Origin: Bacteroidaceae bacterium
Lineage (GTDB): Bacteria > Bacteroidota > Bacteroidia > Bacteroidales > Bacteroidaceae
NCBI GenBank assembly: GCA_023227685.1
Contig: JALNVG010000043.1
Coordinates: forward strand, 1 to 14,368
Length of the DNA: 14,368 bases
Direction: 5' to 3'
In this document: positions 1 to 7,308 of the stretch, piece after piece
How positions within the stretch are numbered: the stretch's first letter is position 1
How the letters are laid out: the number at the start of each line of letters is the position of its first letter
Program-made: the position numbers and the translations under genes
Notes under the pieces: model-generated
The model's database searches: none
Seen by the model: the letters and a program-made list of their open reading frames with translations, nothing else
What the model was told of the DNA's origin: nothing

Positions 1-1731
1 ATCTATTCTGTAAGTAAAGGAAAGAATGATTATACTGATGATTATAAATGTCGCGGTATGTGGGTGAATTATCTTGCAGGAGGTTCTAAAGGATTGTCTG
101 ATGAAAAAGGGCTAAATATTCCGATTGATATGTCTTTTGCATTACACTCTGATGCCGGTACCACTTATGGTGATACGATTATTGGTACGTTGGGCATATT
201 TCAAACAGCTGCATACAATGGGACATTTGCTAACGGGACTTCCCGATATGCTTCGCGAGACTTGACCGATTTGGTGCAATCAAGTATCGTAAATGATATT
301 CGTACACTTTATGAACCAAACTGGACTCGCCGTGGTCTGTGGAACAAATCCTATTATGAAGCATGGGTGCCTCGGGTACCTGCCATGTTATTGGAAATAC
401 TTTCACACGAAAACTTTGCTGATATGCGATATGGTCTGGATCCCAGATTCCGTTTTACAGTGAGTCGTGCTATTTATAAAGGTATTTTACGCTTTTTAAG
501 TTCGGAATACAAAACCAACTATGTAGTTGAACCGCTACCTGTAACTCAGGCGGAAATTCATTTTACTGATAACAATGAAATATCTCTCAGCTGGCAACCA
601 GTTGAAGATCCACTTGAACCAACGGCGAGGGCAGATAAATATATTGTTTATACACGTATCGGAGATCATGACTTTGATAATGGTACAGTGATAAATAAAA
701 ATCATTTTAATACTACAATACCCATCGGACAGATATGTAGTTATAAAATCACTGCAATAAATAAGGGTGGCGAGAGTTTTCCTTCTGAGATTCTTTCTGC
801 AGGAAGATCGGTTAATGATAAGGGCACGGTACTGGTAATTAACGGATTCGATAGAGTATGTGCTCCTGCAGATTTTGCAGCAAATGCTGATACATTAGCC
901 GGATTCCTTGATGATTTAGATCATGGAGTACCTTATAAAGAAGATATCAGTTACATTGGAAAGATGAAGGAATTTCGCCGTCAGATACCTTGGACGGATG
1001 ACGATGCCGCCGGATTTGGTGATAGCTATGGCAATTATGAAAAGATGGTGATTGCAGGAAATTCTTTCGATTATCCGGCCTTACATGGAGCTGCTATTTT
1101 AAAAGCAGGTTATTCATTTGCTTCTTGTAGTGCAATAGCTGTAGAAAACGGAACAGCATCAATGAATTCGTACTCATATGTGGATCTTATATTAGGCAAA
1201 CAAAAACAAACAAAGATGGGCAGAGGTGGTGTAACTCCTTTACAGTTTAAAACCTTCAGCAAAAATATGGAACAAAAGCTCACGACATATTGCCAACAGC
1301 AAAAGAGTAATTTGTTTATCTCGGGCGCCTATGTGGCTACCGATTTATGGGATAATCATCTGATAAAATCGAATAAAACCGACCGCGACTTTGCCACGAA
1401 TACATTAAAATATAAATGGCGTACGGGACAAGCAGCCATCATGGGGGAAATAAAAAGTGTGGCTTCTCCATATCCTTTCATCGGCAACTATATGTACTAC
1501 AATAAACCTAATCCTAAATCATACGTTGTAGAATCGCCTGATGCTATCGAGCCTGCAGACAATTCGGCGGTTACTATTTTTCGCTATTCTGAAAACAACT
1601 TAAGTGCTGGAGTGGCATATAAAGGTAATTATAAGACTTGCATCTTGGGATTTCCTTTCGAATCAATTCGTACCGAAGGTGAGAGAGAACAACTGATGAA
1701 GTCCGTACTTGATTTTTTTAACGCAAACTAA
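1..1731 (+). CDS. Secreted N-acetylmuramoyl-L-alanine amidase (Amidase_3) with FnIII-like and C-terminal domains, 5'-truncated by window
   Basis: The reading frame is open from base 1, so the true start lies left of the window and 576 residues are visible. Residues about 15-150 match the second half of an Amidase_3 (zinc amidase) domain. It has the FALHSDAG zinc-ligand segment (His about residue 49) and a VPAMLLEILSHEN segment whose Glu (about residue 132) matches the catalytic Glu of the family. The first zinc ligands must be upstream. Residues about 180-265 look like a fibronectin type III domain (LSWQPV, then YKITAINKGGESFPS). The remaining roughly 300 residues form an alpha/beta domain starting at VLVINGFDR that I cannot name. 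By family, the enzyme cleaves the MurNAc-L-Ala bond and frees stem peptides, probably in the periplasm. Similar Bacteroidales proteins are often labelled 'xanthan lyase' or 'golvesin-domain', which hides the amidase part. It is the first visible gene of the salvage operon, 13 nt before the next. Confidence 0.8.
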   Translation: MYSVSKGKNDYTDDYKCRGMWVNYLAGGSKGLSDEKGLNIPIDMSFALHSDAGTTYGDTIIGTLGIFQTAAYNGTFANGTSRYASRDLTDLVQSSIVNDIRTLYEPNWTRRGLWNKSYYEAWVPRVPAMLLEILSHENFADMRYGLDPRFRFTVSRAIYKGILRFLSSEYKTNYVVEPLPVTQAEIHFTDNNEISLSWQPVEDPLEPTARADKYIVYTRIGDHDFDNGTVINKNHFNTTIPIGQICSYKITAINKGGESFPSEILSAGRSVNDKGTVLVINGFDRVCAPADFAANADTLAGFLDDLDHGVPYKEDISYIGKMKEFRRQIPWTDDDAAGFGDSYGNYEKMVIAGNSFDYPALHGAAILKAGYSFASCSAIAVENGTASMNSYSYVDLILGKQKQTKMGRGGVTPLQFKTFSKNMEQKLTTYCQQQKSNLFISGAYVATDLWDNHLIKSNKTDRDFATNTLKYKWRTGQAAIMGEIKSVASPYPFIGNYMYYNKPNPKSYVVESPDAIEPADNSAVTIFRYSENNLSAGVAYKGNYKTCILGFPFESIRTEGEREQLMKSVLDFFNAN

Positions 1732-1744
1732 TACATCCTCTTAT

Positions 1745-3601
1745 ATGAGAAAGAAAATATATCTATCCATATTACTGTGTTTGCTATTCGTACCTTTGCA
1801 CGCGATTGAACCATTTAAATTTGCTTTGGTAACTGATATGCACATTAATCCTTCTTCACCTACATCCATTGAAGATTTGCAAAACTCGGTACAACAGATC
1901 AATCAAACGGATAGCCTGGATTTTGTCTTGGTGACCGGAGACATTACTGATGATGGAGATTGCGCCTCACTGCTAATAGCAAAAAAAATACTTGATCAGC
2001 TAAATATCAAGTATTATATTATTATGGGAAATCATGAAACTAAATGGAGCGAATCAGGGATGACCGATTATCAAAAAATATTCGGCCCCGAGCGGGTTGA
2101 GTTTGAACATAAGGGCTTTCTCTTTCTCGGATTTAATAGCGGACCATTCATGAGAATGGCATTGGGACATATTTCTCCTCAAGATATCACATGGTTAAAG
2201 AATGAGTTGAAAGCCAAGGCAGGAAACAATAAGCCGGTTATTCTTTTTACGCATTATCCCTTGTTACCAGGAGATGTTGACAATTGGTACGATGTAACAG
2301 ACGCTGTACGTTCGTATAATATCCGAACTTTTCTGGGTGGGCATTATCATGCGAACCGAAGATTCTCTTATGATGGAATTCCGGGTATTATCAATCGATC
2401 TAATCTTCGGGGAAAGGATAAAACGGGTGGATATAGTATTTATCATGTGACCAAAGATTCCATTCTTGTTTACGAGCAACTCATTAATAAACCGATGCAC
2501 GAATGGACTTCTTTATCTTTGAAAAAGAATTATTATTCTTCTAAACCGGGATCATCGGAATTGCGCCCTGATTTTTCAATGAACAATAATTATAAGAACA
2601 TAAAAGAAAAATGGCTGCTACACACAGGAACAGGTATTTATAACTCACCGGTATTATATAAAGGAAGAATTTATGTGGGTGATGATCAGGGTACGATGAC
2701 CTGTTATTCGTTATCCGGTAAAAAACAATGGATTTTTCAATCGGGACTTCGCATTGTAGGTACCCCGGCAGCGGCCAACGGAATAATCGTTTTTGGTTCG
2801 GCAGATAAAAACATTTACGGTCTGAATGCCCGAACAGGTAAAAAACGTTGGATGGTAACTGCTGATGCACCGGTTCTGGGAGCTGTTACAATCAGTCAGG
2901 GAATTGCTTACATAGGAGCAAGCGACCATACTTTTCGTGCTATTCGCGTGAACGATGGAACAGTAGTCTGGGCATATCATGGAGTGAAAGGATATATCGA
3001 GACTAAACCACTGATAACCGATGAAAAAGTGATATTCGGTGCATGGGACAATACTCTTTATGCATTGAATAGAGAAAATGGCAAAGAGTTGTGGAAATGG
3101 AAGGAAATTCTTAAAGATATGCACTATTCTCCTGCTGCCGTATGGCCTGTAGCAGCCAAAGGAAAAGTATTTATTACTGATCCGCAACGAGCGATAACAG
3201 CTATAGACCTGAATACCGGTGCTACCGTGTGGAGAACTTATCAATCGATGGTTCGTGAAACGATAGCGCTCTCTGCCGATCACAAAAAAATATATAGCAA
3301 AACCATGAATGACAGTATAGTTTGCTATGCAGTAGCTAATAGTCCGCACGAATTGTGGGCTTCGGATGTAGGTTTCGGATACGAGCATGCGCCGTCTATG
3401 CCTGTAGAAAAAGGAGGAATACTCTTTGGAAGTACAAAAAACGGACTAGTTTTTGCTCTTGATACAGAAACCGGCCGTGTAATTTGGCAACATAAAATAG
3501 GAAATTCACTCATTAACACAGTAGTCCCCATCAATCGTAGACAAGTGATATTCACCGAAACGGATGGTTCTTTTGGATTATTGGAAAATATAAAAAAATA
3601 A
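1745..3601 (+). CDS. Secreted calcineurin-like phosphoesterase fused to a PQQ-like beta-propeller
   Basis: This 618-residue protein starts at the ATG at 1745, which gives a clean signal peptide (MRKKIYLSILLCLLFVPLHA). An in-frame ATG at 1709 would overlap the upstream gene and put 12 polar residues before it. Residues 25-205 carry all five metallophosphatase blocks: DMH (D31, H33), TGD (65-66), GNHE (95-98), FTH (H170) and GGHYH (H200, H202). The dinuclear metal site therefore looks intact. From about residue 287 to the end there are repeated blades of the pattern 'G.iy.g..dg..yal...G...W', typical of PQQ/BamB/YncE-like propellers. The protein is probably periplasmic. The substrate is unknown; family members hydrolyse phosphomono- or diesters, and the propeller may bind a protein or glycan. 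Its place between the amidase and the GT2/DUF4922 pair suggests a cell-wall or phospho-glycan substrate, but this is inference. There are 16 nt to the next gene. Confidence 0.85.
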   Translation: MRKKIYLSILLCLLFVPLHAIEPFKFALVTDMHINPSSPTSIEDLQNSVQQINQTDSLDFVLVTGDITDDGDCASLLIAKKILDQLNIKYYIIMGNHETKWSESGMTDYQKIFGPERVEFEHKGFLFLGFNSGPFMRMALGHISPQDITWLKNELKAKAGNNKPVILFTHYPLLPGDVDNWYDVTDAVRSYNIRTFLGGHYHANRRFSYDGIPGIINRSNLRGKDKTGGYSIYHVTKDSILVYEQLINKPMHEWTSLSLKKNYYSSKPGSSELRPDFSMNNNYKNIKEKWLLHTGTGIYNSPVLYKGRIYVGDDQGTMTCYSLSGKKQWIFQSGLRIVGTPAAANGIIVFGSADKNIYGLNARTGKKRWMVTADAPVLGAVTISQGIAYIGASDHTFRAIRVNDGTVVWAYHGVKGYIETKPLITDEKVIFGAWDNTLYALNRENGKELWKWKEILKDMHYSPAAVWPVAAKGKVFITDPQRAITAIDLNTGATVWRTYQSMVRETIALSADHKKIYSKTMNDSIVCYAVANSPHELWASDVGFGYEHAPSMPVEKGGILFGSTKNGLVFALDTETGRVIWQHKIGNSLINTVVPINRRQVIFTETDGSFGLLENIKK

Positions 3602-3617
3602 TTTAATATAAATACTT

Positions 3618-5084
3618 ATGAAATCAGTTATTAATTGTTTTATACCTTTTATCAGTGAAGAACAAGTAAGAACTACTATAGAAAAGTTAAAAGGAGTAGA
3701 AGAGGTAAGTAAAATTTATTTGCTTGCTACCGGTTCGAAAACTATCGGAACATTAGAAAATTGTTTATTACTCCACATAGATTCACTGTATTCAAGTGCA
3801 ACCATACGTGCTATAGCCGAACATTCGGATACTCTATTTACTCTTCTCTACACAAAATTCACGACTTTAGATTTCGGGCTTTTTTCTTTGCAGCGTATGA
3901 TCCACATTGCCGAAGATACAAACTCCGGTATGGTGTATGCCGACCATTATCAGATATCTGGAGACAACCAAGTAAGTGCACCCGTAATTGACTATCAGCA
4001 GGGGAGTCTGCGTGACGATTTCGATTTCGGTTCTGTTCTGTTTTTTTCTTCCGAAGCGTTCAAGGAGTCTGTAGACAGGATGAAGAACAACTACTGTTCA
4101 GCTGGACTATATGATTTGAGACTTAAACTTTCGCAAAAATATTCGCTGGTTCATATCAATGAATATCTATACTCTGAAATTGAAAAGGACACCCGAAAGA
4201 GCGGTGATAAGATATTTGATTATGTAGATCCTAAAAATCGTAACATACAAATAGAGATGGAAGAAGCATGTACCGAACATCTAAAAGATATCGGTGGTTA
4301 TCTACCCCCTGTTTTTGATAAAATTTCTTTCGATGAATTTAATTTCGAATATGAAGCGACAGTAATTATCCCTGTGCGTAATCGCATACGGACCATCCGT
4401 GAGGCAATTAACTCGGTGCTTAATCAAAAGACTTTGTTTCGCTTTAATCTTATTGTAATAGACAATCATTCTACTGATGGTACATCAGAAGCTATTGATA
4501 AATTTACAGCTGACAAACGAGTGATACATCTTATTCCTGAACGAAACGATCTCGGTATTGGCGGGTGTTGGAATATGGGTGTGAATCATCAAAAATGTGG
4601 TAAATTTGTAATCCAGTTGGATAGTGATGATGTATATAAGGATGAGAATACGCTGACTACCATGGTCAATGCTTTTTATCAGCAGAATTGTGCTATGGTG
4701 GTAGGAACTTATCTGATAACCAATTTTGAGATGAAGGAAATTGCACCGGGTATTATAGATCATAAAGAATGGACGTCGGAAAACGGACGGAATAACGCGC
4801 TCCGTATCAACGGGCTAGGGGCACCACGCGCTTTTTATACACCGATATTACGACAGATTAAAGTGCCCAACACGAGTTACGGAGAAGATTATGCTTTAGG
4901 CCTTAATTTTTCACGTCACTACCAGATTGGGCGTGTGTATGATGTGGTTTATTTCTGCCGCCGATGGGACGATAATTCAGATGCTTCGCTAGACAGAGGA
5001 AAGGTTAATCGAAATAATCTGTATAAAGACCGCATTCGTTCTTGGGAATTACAGGCACGAATTGCTTTGAACAACAAGAAATAA
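3618..5084 (+). CDS. Glycosyltransferase with a canonical family 2 domain and a degenerate N-terminal GT-A-like domain
   Basis: The 488-residue protein has no signal peptide or membrane segment, so it is likely cytoplasmic. Residues about 245-470 form a canonical GT-A/GT2 domain. It has ATVIIPVRNR with SVLNQK at the nucleotide-binding strand, the VIDNHSTDGT loop, and a DxD metal/nucleotide-sugar motif at D335-S-D337-D338. A GEDYALGL segment (residues about 420-430) corresponds to the usual ED catalytic-base region. Residues 1-230 look like a second, decayed GT-A fold: there is a SGMVYADHY segment where a DxD-like motif would be, followed by RDDFDFGSV, but no clear donor-binding loop. The donor and acceptor cannot be read from the sequence. 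It sits 5 nt before the DUF4922 gene, so the two are probably translated together. A role in making a glycan from recycled sugar is possible but unproven. Confidence 0.85.
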   Translation: MKSVINCFIPFISEEQVRTTIEKLKGVEEVSKIYLLATGSKTIGTLENCLLLHIDSLYSSATIRAIAEHSDTLFTLLYTKFTTLDFGLFSLQRMIHIAEDTNSGMVYADHYQISGDNQVSAPVIDYQQGSLRDDFDFGSVLFFSSEAFKESVDRMKNNYCSAGLYDLRLKLSQKYSLVHINEYLYSEIEKDTRKSGDKIFDYVDPKNRNIQIEMEEACTEHLKDIGGYLPPVFDKISFDEFNFEYEATVIIPVRNRIRTIREAINSVLNQKTLFRFNLIVIDNHSTDGTSEAIDKFTADKRVIHLIPERNDLGIGGCWNMGVNHQKCGKFVIQLDSDDVYKDENTLTTMVNAFYQQNCAMVVGTYLITNFEMKEIAPGIIDHKEWTSENGRNNALRINGLGAPRAFYTPILRQIKVPNTSYGEDYALGLNFSRHYQIGRVYDVVYFCRRWDDNSDASLDRGKVNRNNLYKDRIRSWELQARIALNNKK

Positions 5085-5089
5085 GAACT

Positions 5090-6016
5090 ATGATAGAAGA
5101 CTTGATCAAAGAACAAATTGATAAATGGGATTTGGCGCGAAACAATTATGCGGCACTTGCCCGAGTGAAAGTAAAGGAACTGATGGTTAACAAGTGCTTA
5201 TATAAAGTTCAATTTAACCCTGCTCGCATCCTTTCATCTGCAGCTAAAGTAGATGTACAGTCCATAAAAAGACATAAATGCTTTTTATGTGCTGAAAATT
5301 TGCCCTCTCAACAAACAGTGCTTTCTGCCGTAGATCATTATAATATTTTGGTAAATCCGTTTCCTATATTCCCTAAGCATCTTACTATTCCAGATAAAAA
5401 ACACTTACCGCAACGAATCTTATTACACTTTAAAGATATGCTCGATTTTGCATATCTGCTCAAAGATTTTGTTGTATTTTACAACGGTCCAAAATGTGGA
5501 GCTTCGGCGCCTGATCATGCACACTTTCAGGCGGGCAATAAGGACTTTCTTCCGCTCGAGCAAGATTGGGAACAGCACAAAGCCGGTTGCGTAGTACAGA
5601 TAAAGGAAGGTAAAATATGGCAACTTGATGATGCTCCACGTACCACTTTAATTATTGAGGCTAAAAACGCGGAAGCTGCGATGACCCTCTTTATTGCGAT
5701 TTATGATGCGCTACCTCTAAAGAAAGATGATGGTGAACCGATGATGAATCTTCTGACGTGGTATGATCAAGAAAGGTGGATCATCTGCGTTTTCCCGCGA
5801 GCAATGCACCGGCCAAGTTGCTATACGGATGTAGGAGATAAGAACATGCTTATCAGTCCTGCATCAGTTGATCTGAGTGGTGTTTTTATAACTCCTTTAG
5901 AGAAAGATTTCGACAAAATAACAGCCGGAGATATCAACTGTATTTTGCAGGAAGTCTGTTTGTCACCCAAAGATATTGAAGCCGTTAAGCAAAAGATTAA
6001 AGCACGATTGTTATGA
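5090..6016 (+). CDS. DUF4922 protein, HIT/GalT/Ap4A-phosphorylase-like nucleotidyltransferase
   Basis: The 308-residue protein starts at the ATG at 5090. An upstream in-frame ATG at 5042 lies inside the glycosyltransferase gene and adds a non-homologous-looking leader. The motif PDHAHFQAG gives H143-x-H145-x-Q147, the active-site pattern of the GalT/Ap4A-phosphorylase/GDP-galactose-phosphorylase branch of the HIT superfamily, where the second His carries the nucleotidyl group. Upstream are CFLC (C64, C67), possibly a zinc pair, and NPFPIFPKH (89-97), the segment that in these enzymes precedes the active site. The C-terminal half (MMNLLTWYDQERW, then FPRAMHRP) resembles the second half of Ap4A phosphorylases. 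The protein is cytoplasmic. The likely chemistry is transfer or phosphorolysis of a nucleotidyl group on a sugar phosphate or nucleotide; the substrate is unknown. Its stop overlaps the ampG start by 4 nt (ATGA). The domain name DUF4922 is from memory of Bacteroidales homologues. Confidence 0.75.
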   Translation: MIEDLIKEQIDKWDLARNNYAALARVKVKELMVNKCLYKVQFNPARILSSAAKVDVQSIKRHKCFLCAENLPSQQTVLSAVDHYNILVNPFPIFPKHLTIPDKKHLPQRILLHFKDMLDFAYLLKDFVVFYNGPKCGASAPDHAHFQAGNKDFLPLEQDWEQHKAGCVVQIKEGKIWQLDDAPRTTLIIEAKNAEAAMTLFIAIYDALPLKKDDGEPMMNLLTWYDQERWIICVFPRAMHRPSCYTDVGDKNMLISPASVDLSGVFITPLEKDFDKITAGDINCILQEVCLSPKDIEAVKQKIKARLL

Positions 6017-7305
6017 ATAACAAGCACAGATCTCCTTGGGCATGGATACCCAGCTTATATTTTGCCGAAGGGTTGCCCTATGTGGCAGTTATGACGATTT
6101 CGGTGATTATGTACAAAAAGTTAGGCATTTCTAATACAGATATCGCCCTCTATACTTCTTGGCTTTATCTGCCATGGGTCATCAAACCCTTGTGGAGTCC
6201 TTTTGTCGATTTATTAAAGACGAAACGTTGGTGGGTAGTAACTATGCAACTCTTAGTAGGAGCGGGGTTAGCAGGTATTGCATTTACCATTCCAACTTCT
6301 AACTTCTTTCAAAATACACTTGCAATCTTTTGGTTGGTAGCCTTTAGCTCTGCCACACACGATATTGCTGCCGACGGTTTCTATATGTTGGCGCTTAATG
6401 TAAAAGAACAAGCTCTCTATGTAGGTATCCGCAGTACTTTTTATCGTATTGCAACTATTGCAGGACAAGGATTGCTGGTAATACTTGCCGGAGAATTAGA
6501 AAAACGTACTTCCTCCATTGCTATGGCCTGGAGTATTACGTTCTATATTCTTTCGGGACTATTCATCGCTTTTTTCTTGTACCATAATTATGTATTACCC
6601 AAACCTAAATCAGATAGCTCATCAACTAATGAAACAAATATAGCAAACATCTTTCGTGATTTCTTTGCTACATTTGCAACTTTCTTTAAAAAGAAACAAG
6701 CAGGTATAGCCATTCTTTTTATGCTATTGTATCGCTTTCCCGAAGCTCAATTAGTAAAACTAATAAATCCGTTTCTGCTGGATCCTATCAACAAAGGCGG
6801 CTTGGGATTAAGTACTGCAGAAGTTGGTTGGGTATATGGTACGGTGGGCATCATCGGTCTTACTCTTGGAGGCATTATCGGAGGCATTTGTGCGGCAAAA
6901 GGTGGATTGAAGAAATGGCTTTGGCCAATGGCTTGGAGTATCTCACTCACTTGCATTACTTTTGTGTATCTGGCTTATTTCCAACCACAAAGTTTACTTA
7001 TTATTAATTTTTGCGTTTTTATTGAGCAATTCGGTTACGGATTCGGATTCACAGCCTACATGTTGTTTCTTATCTACTATTCGGACGGAGAGTATAAAAC
7101 AGCACACTATGCGATTTGTACGGCGTTCATGGCTTTGGGTATGATGCTTCCGGGTATGGCTGCCGGTTGGTTGCAAGAACACATTGGTTATGAGAGTTTT
7201 TTTATTTGGGTAATGATTTGCTGTGCAGCTACCATCGTAGTTTGCTCGTTTGTAAAGATTGATCCGAATTATGGTAAGAAAGAAATAAATAACGAAAAGG
7301 AATAA
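6013..7305 (+). CDS. ampG: AmpG-like MFS muropeptide permease
   Basis: The 430-residue integral inner-membrane protein has about twelve hydrophobic segments. The N-terminal region (YFAEGLPYVAV, then WLYLPWVIKPLWSPFVD at residues 50-65) matches the AmpG family pattern, in which a GLP turn in helix 1 is followed by an LPW.iK..W.P..D loop between helices 2 and 3. A basic stretch between helices 6 and 7 (residues about 195-240) is the usual central loop. AmpG proteins import GlcNAc-anhydroMurNAc with or without peptides by proton symport, and the Tannerella forsythia homologue has been tied to use of such disaccharides. Here it would feed turnover or scavenged fragments to the cytoplasm, where a NagZ-type glucosaminidase would be needed; none is in this window. 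Translation is coupled to the upstream DUF4922 gene by an ATGA overlap, and only 3 nt separate it from namZ. The specific substrate is inferred from family and context. Confidence 0.85.
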   Translation: MNNKHRSPWAWIPSLYFAEGLPYVAVMTISVIMYKKLGISNTDIALYTSWLYLPWVIKPLWSPFVDLLKTKRWWVVTMQLLVGAGLAGIAFTIPTSNFFQNTLAIFWLVAFSSATHDIAADGFYMLALNVKEQALYVGIRSTFYRIATIAGQGLLVILAGELEKRTSSIAMAWSITFYILSGLFIAFFLYHNYVLPKPKSDSSSTNETNIANIFRDFFATFATFFKKKQAGIAILFMLLYRFPEAQLVKLINPFLLDPINKGGLGLSTAEVGWVYGTVGIIGLTLGGIIGGICAAKGGLKKWLWPMAWSISLTCITFVYLAYFQPQSLLIINFCVFIEQFGYGFGFTAYMLFLIYYSDGEYKTAHYAICTAFMALGMMLPGMAAGWLQEHIGYESFFIWVMICCAATIVVCSFVKIDPNYGKKEINNEKE

Positions 7306-7308
7306 ATC

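Noticed and set aside
1709..1744. Upstream start for the phosphoesterase at 1709
   Set aside because: It would overlap the amidase gene and bury the signal peptide behind 12 polar residues; the ATG at 1745 gives a normal signal peptide.
2711..3388. Long open frame on the - strand (225 codons) opposite the propeller
   Set aside because: It lies wholly antisense to the propeller-coding part of a clearly real gene, its translation is rich in Ser, Cys, Tyr and Ile without any motif, and it has no plausible start context. It is a shadow frame.
5042..5089. Upstream start for the DUF4922 protein at 5042
   Set aside because: It lies inside the glycosyltransferase gene in another frame; the ATG at 5090, 5 nt after that gene's stop, fits the operon spacing.
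3618..6016. GT2 plus HIT-like gene pair as a phage-defence or capsule locus
   Set aside because: No effector, integrase or polysaccharide-export genes are nearby, and the tight spacing links the pair to ampG and the salvage genes.
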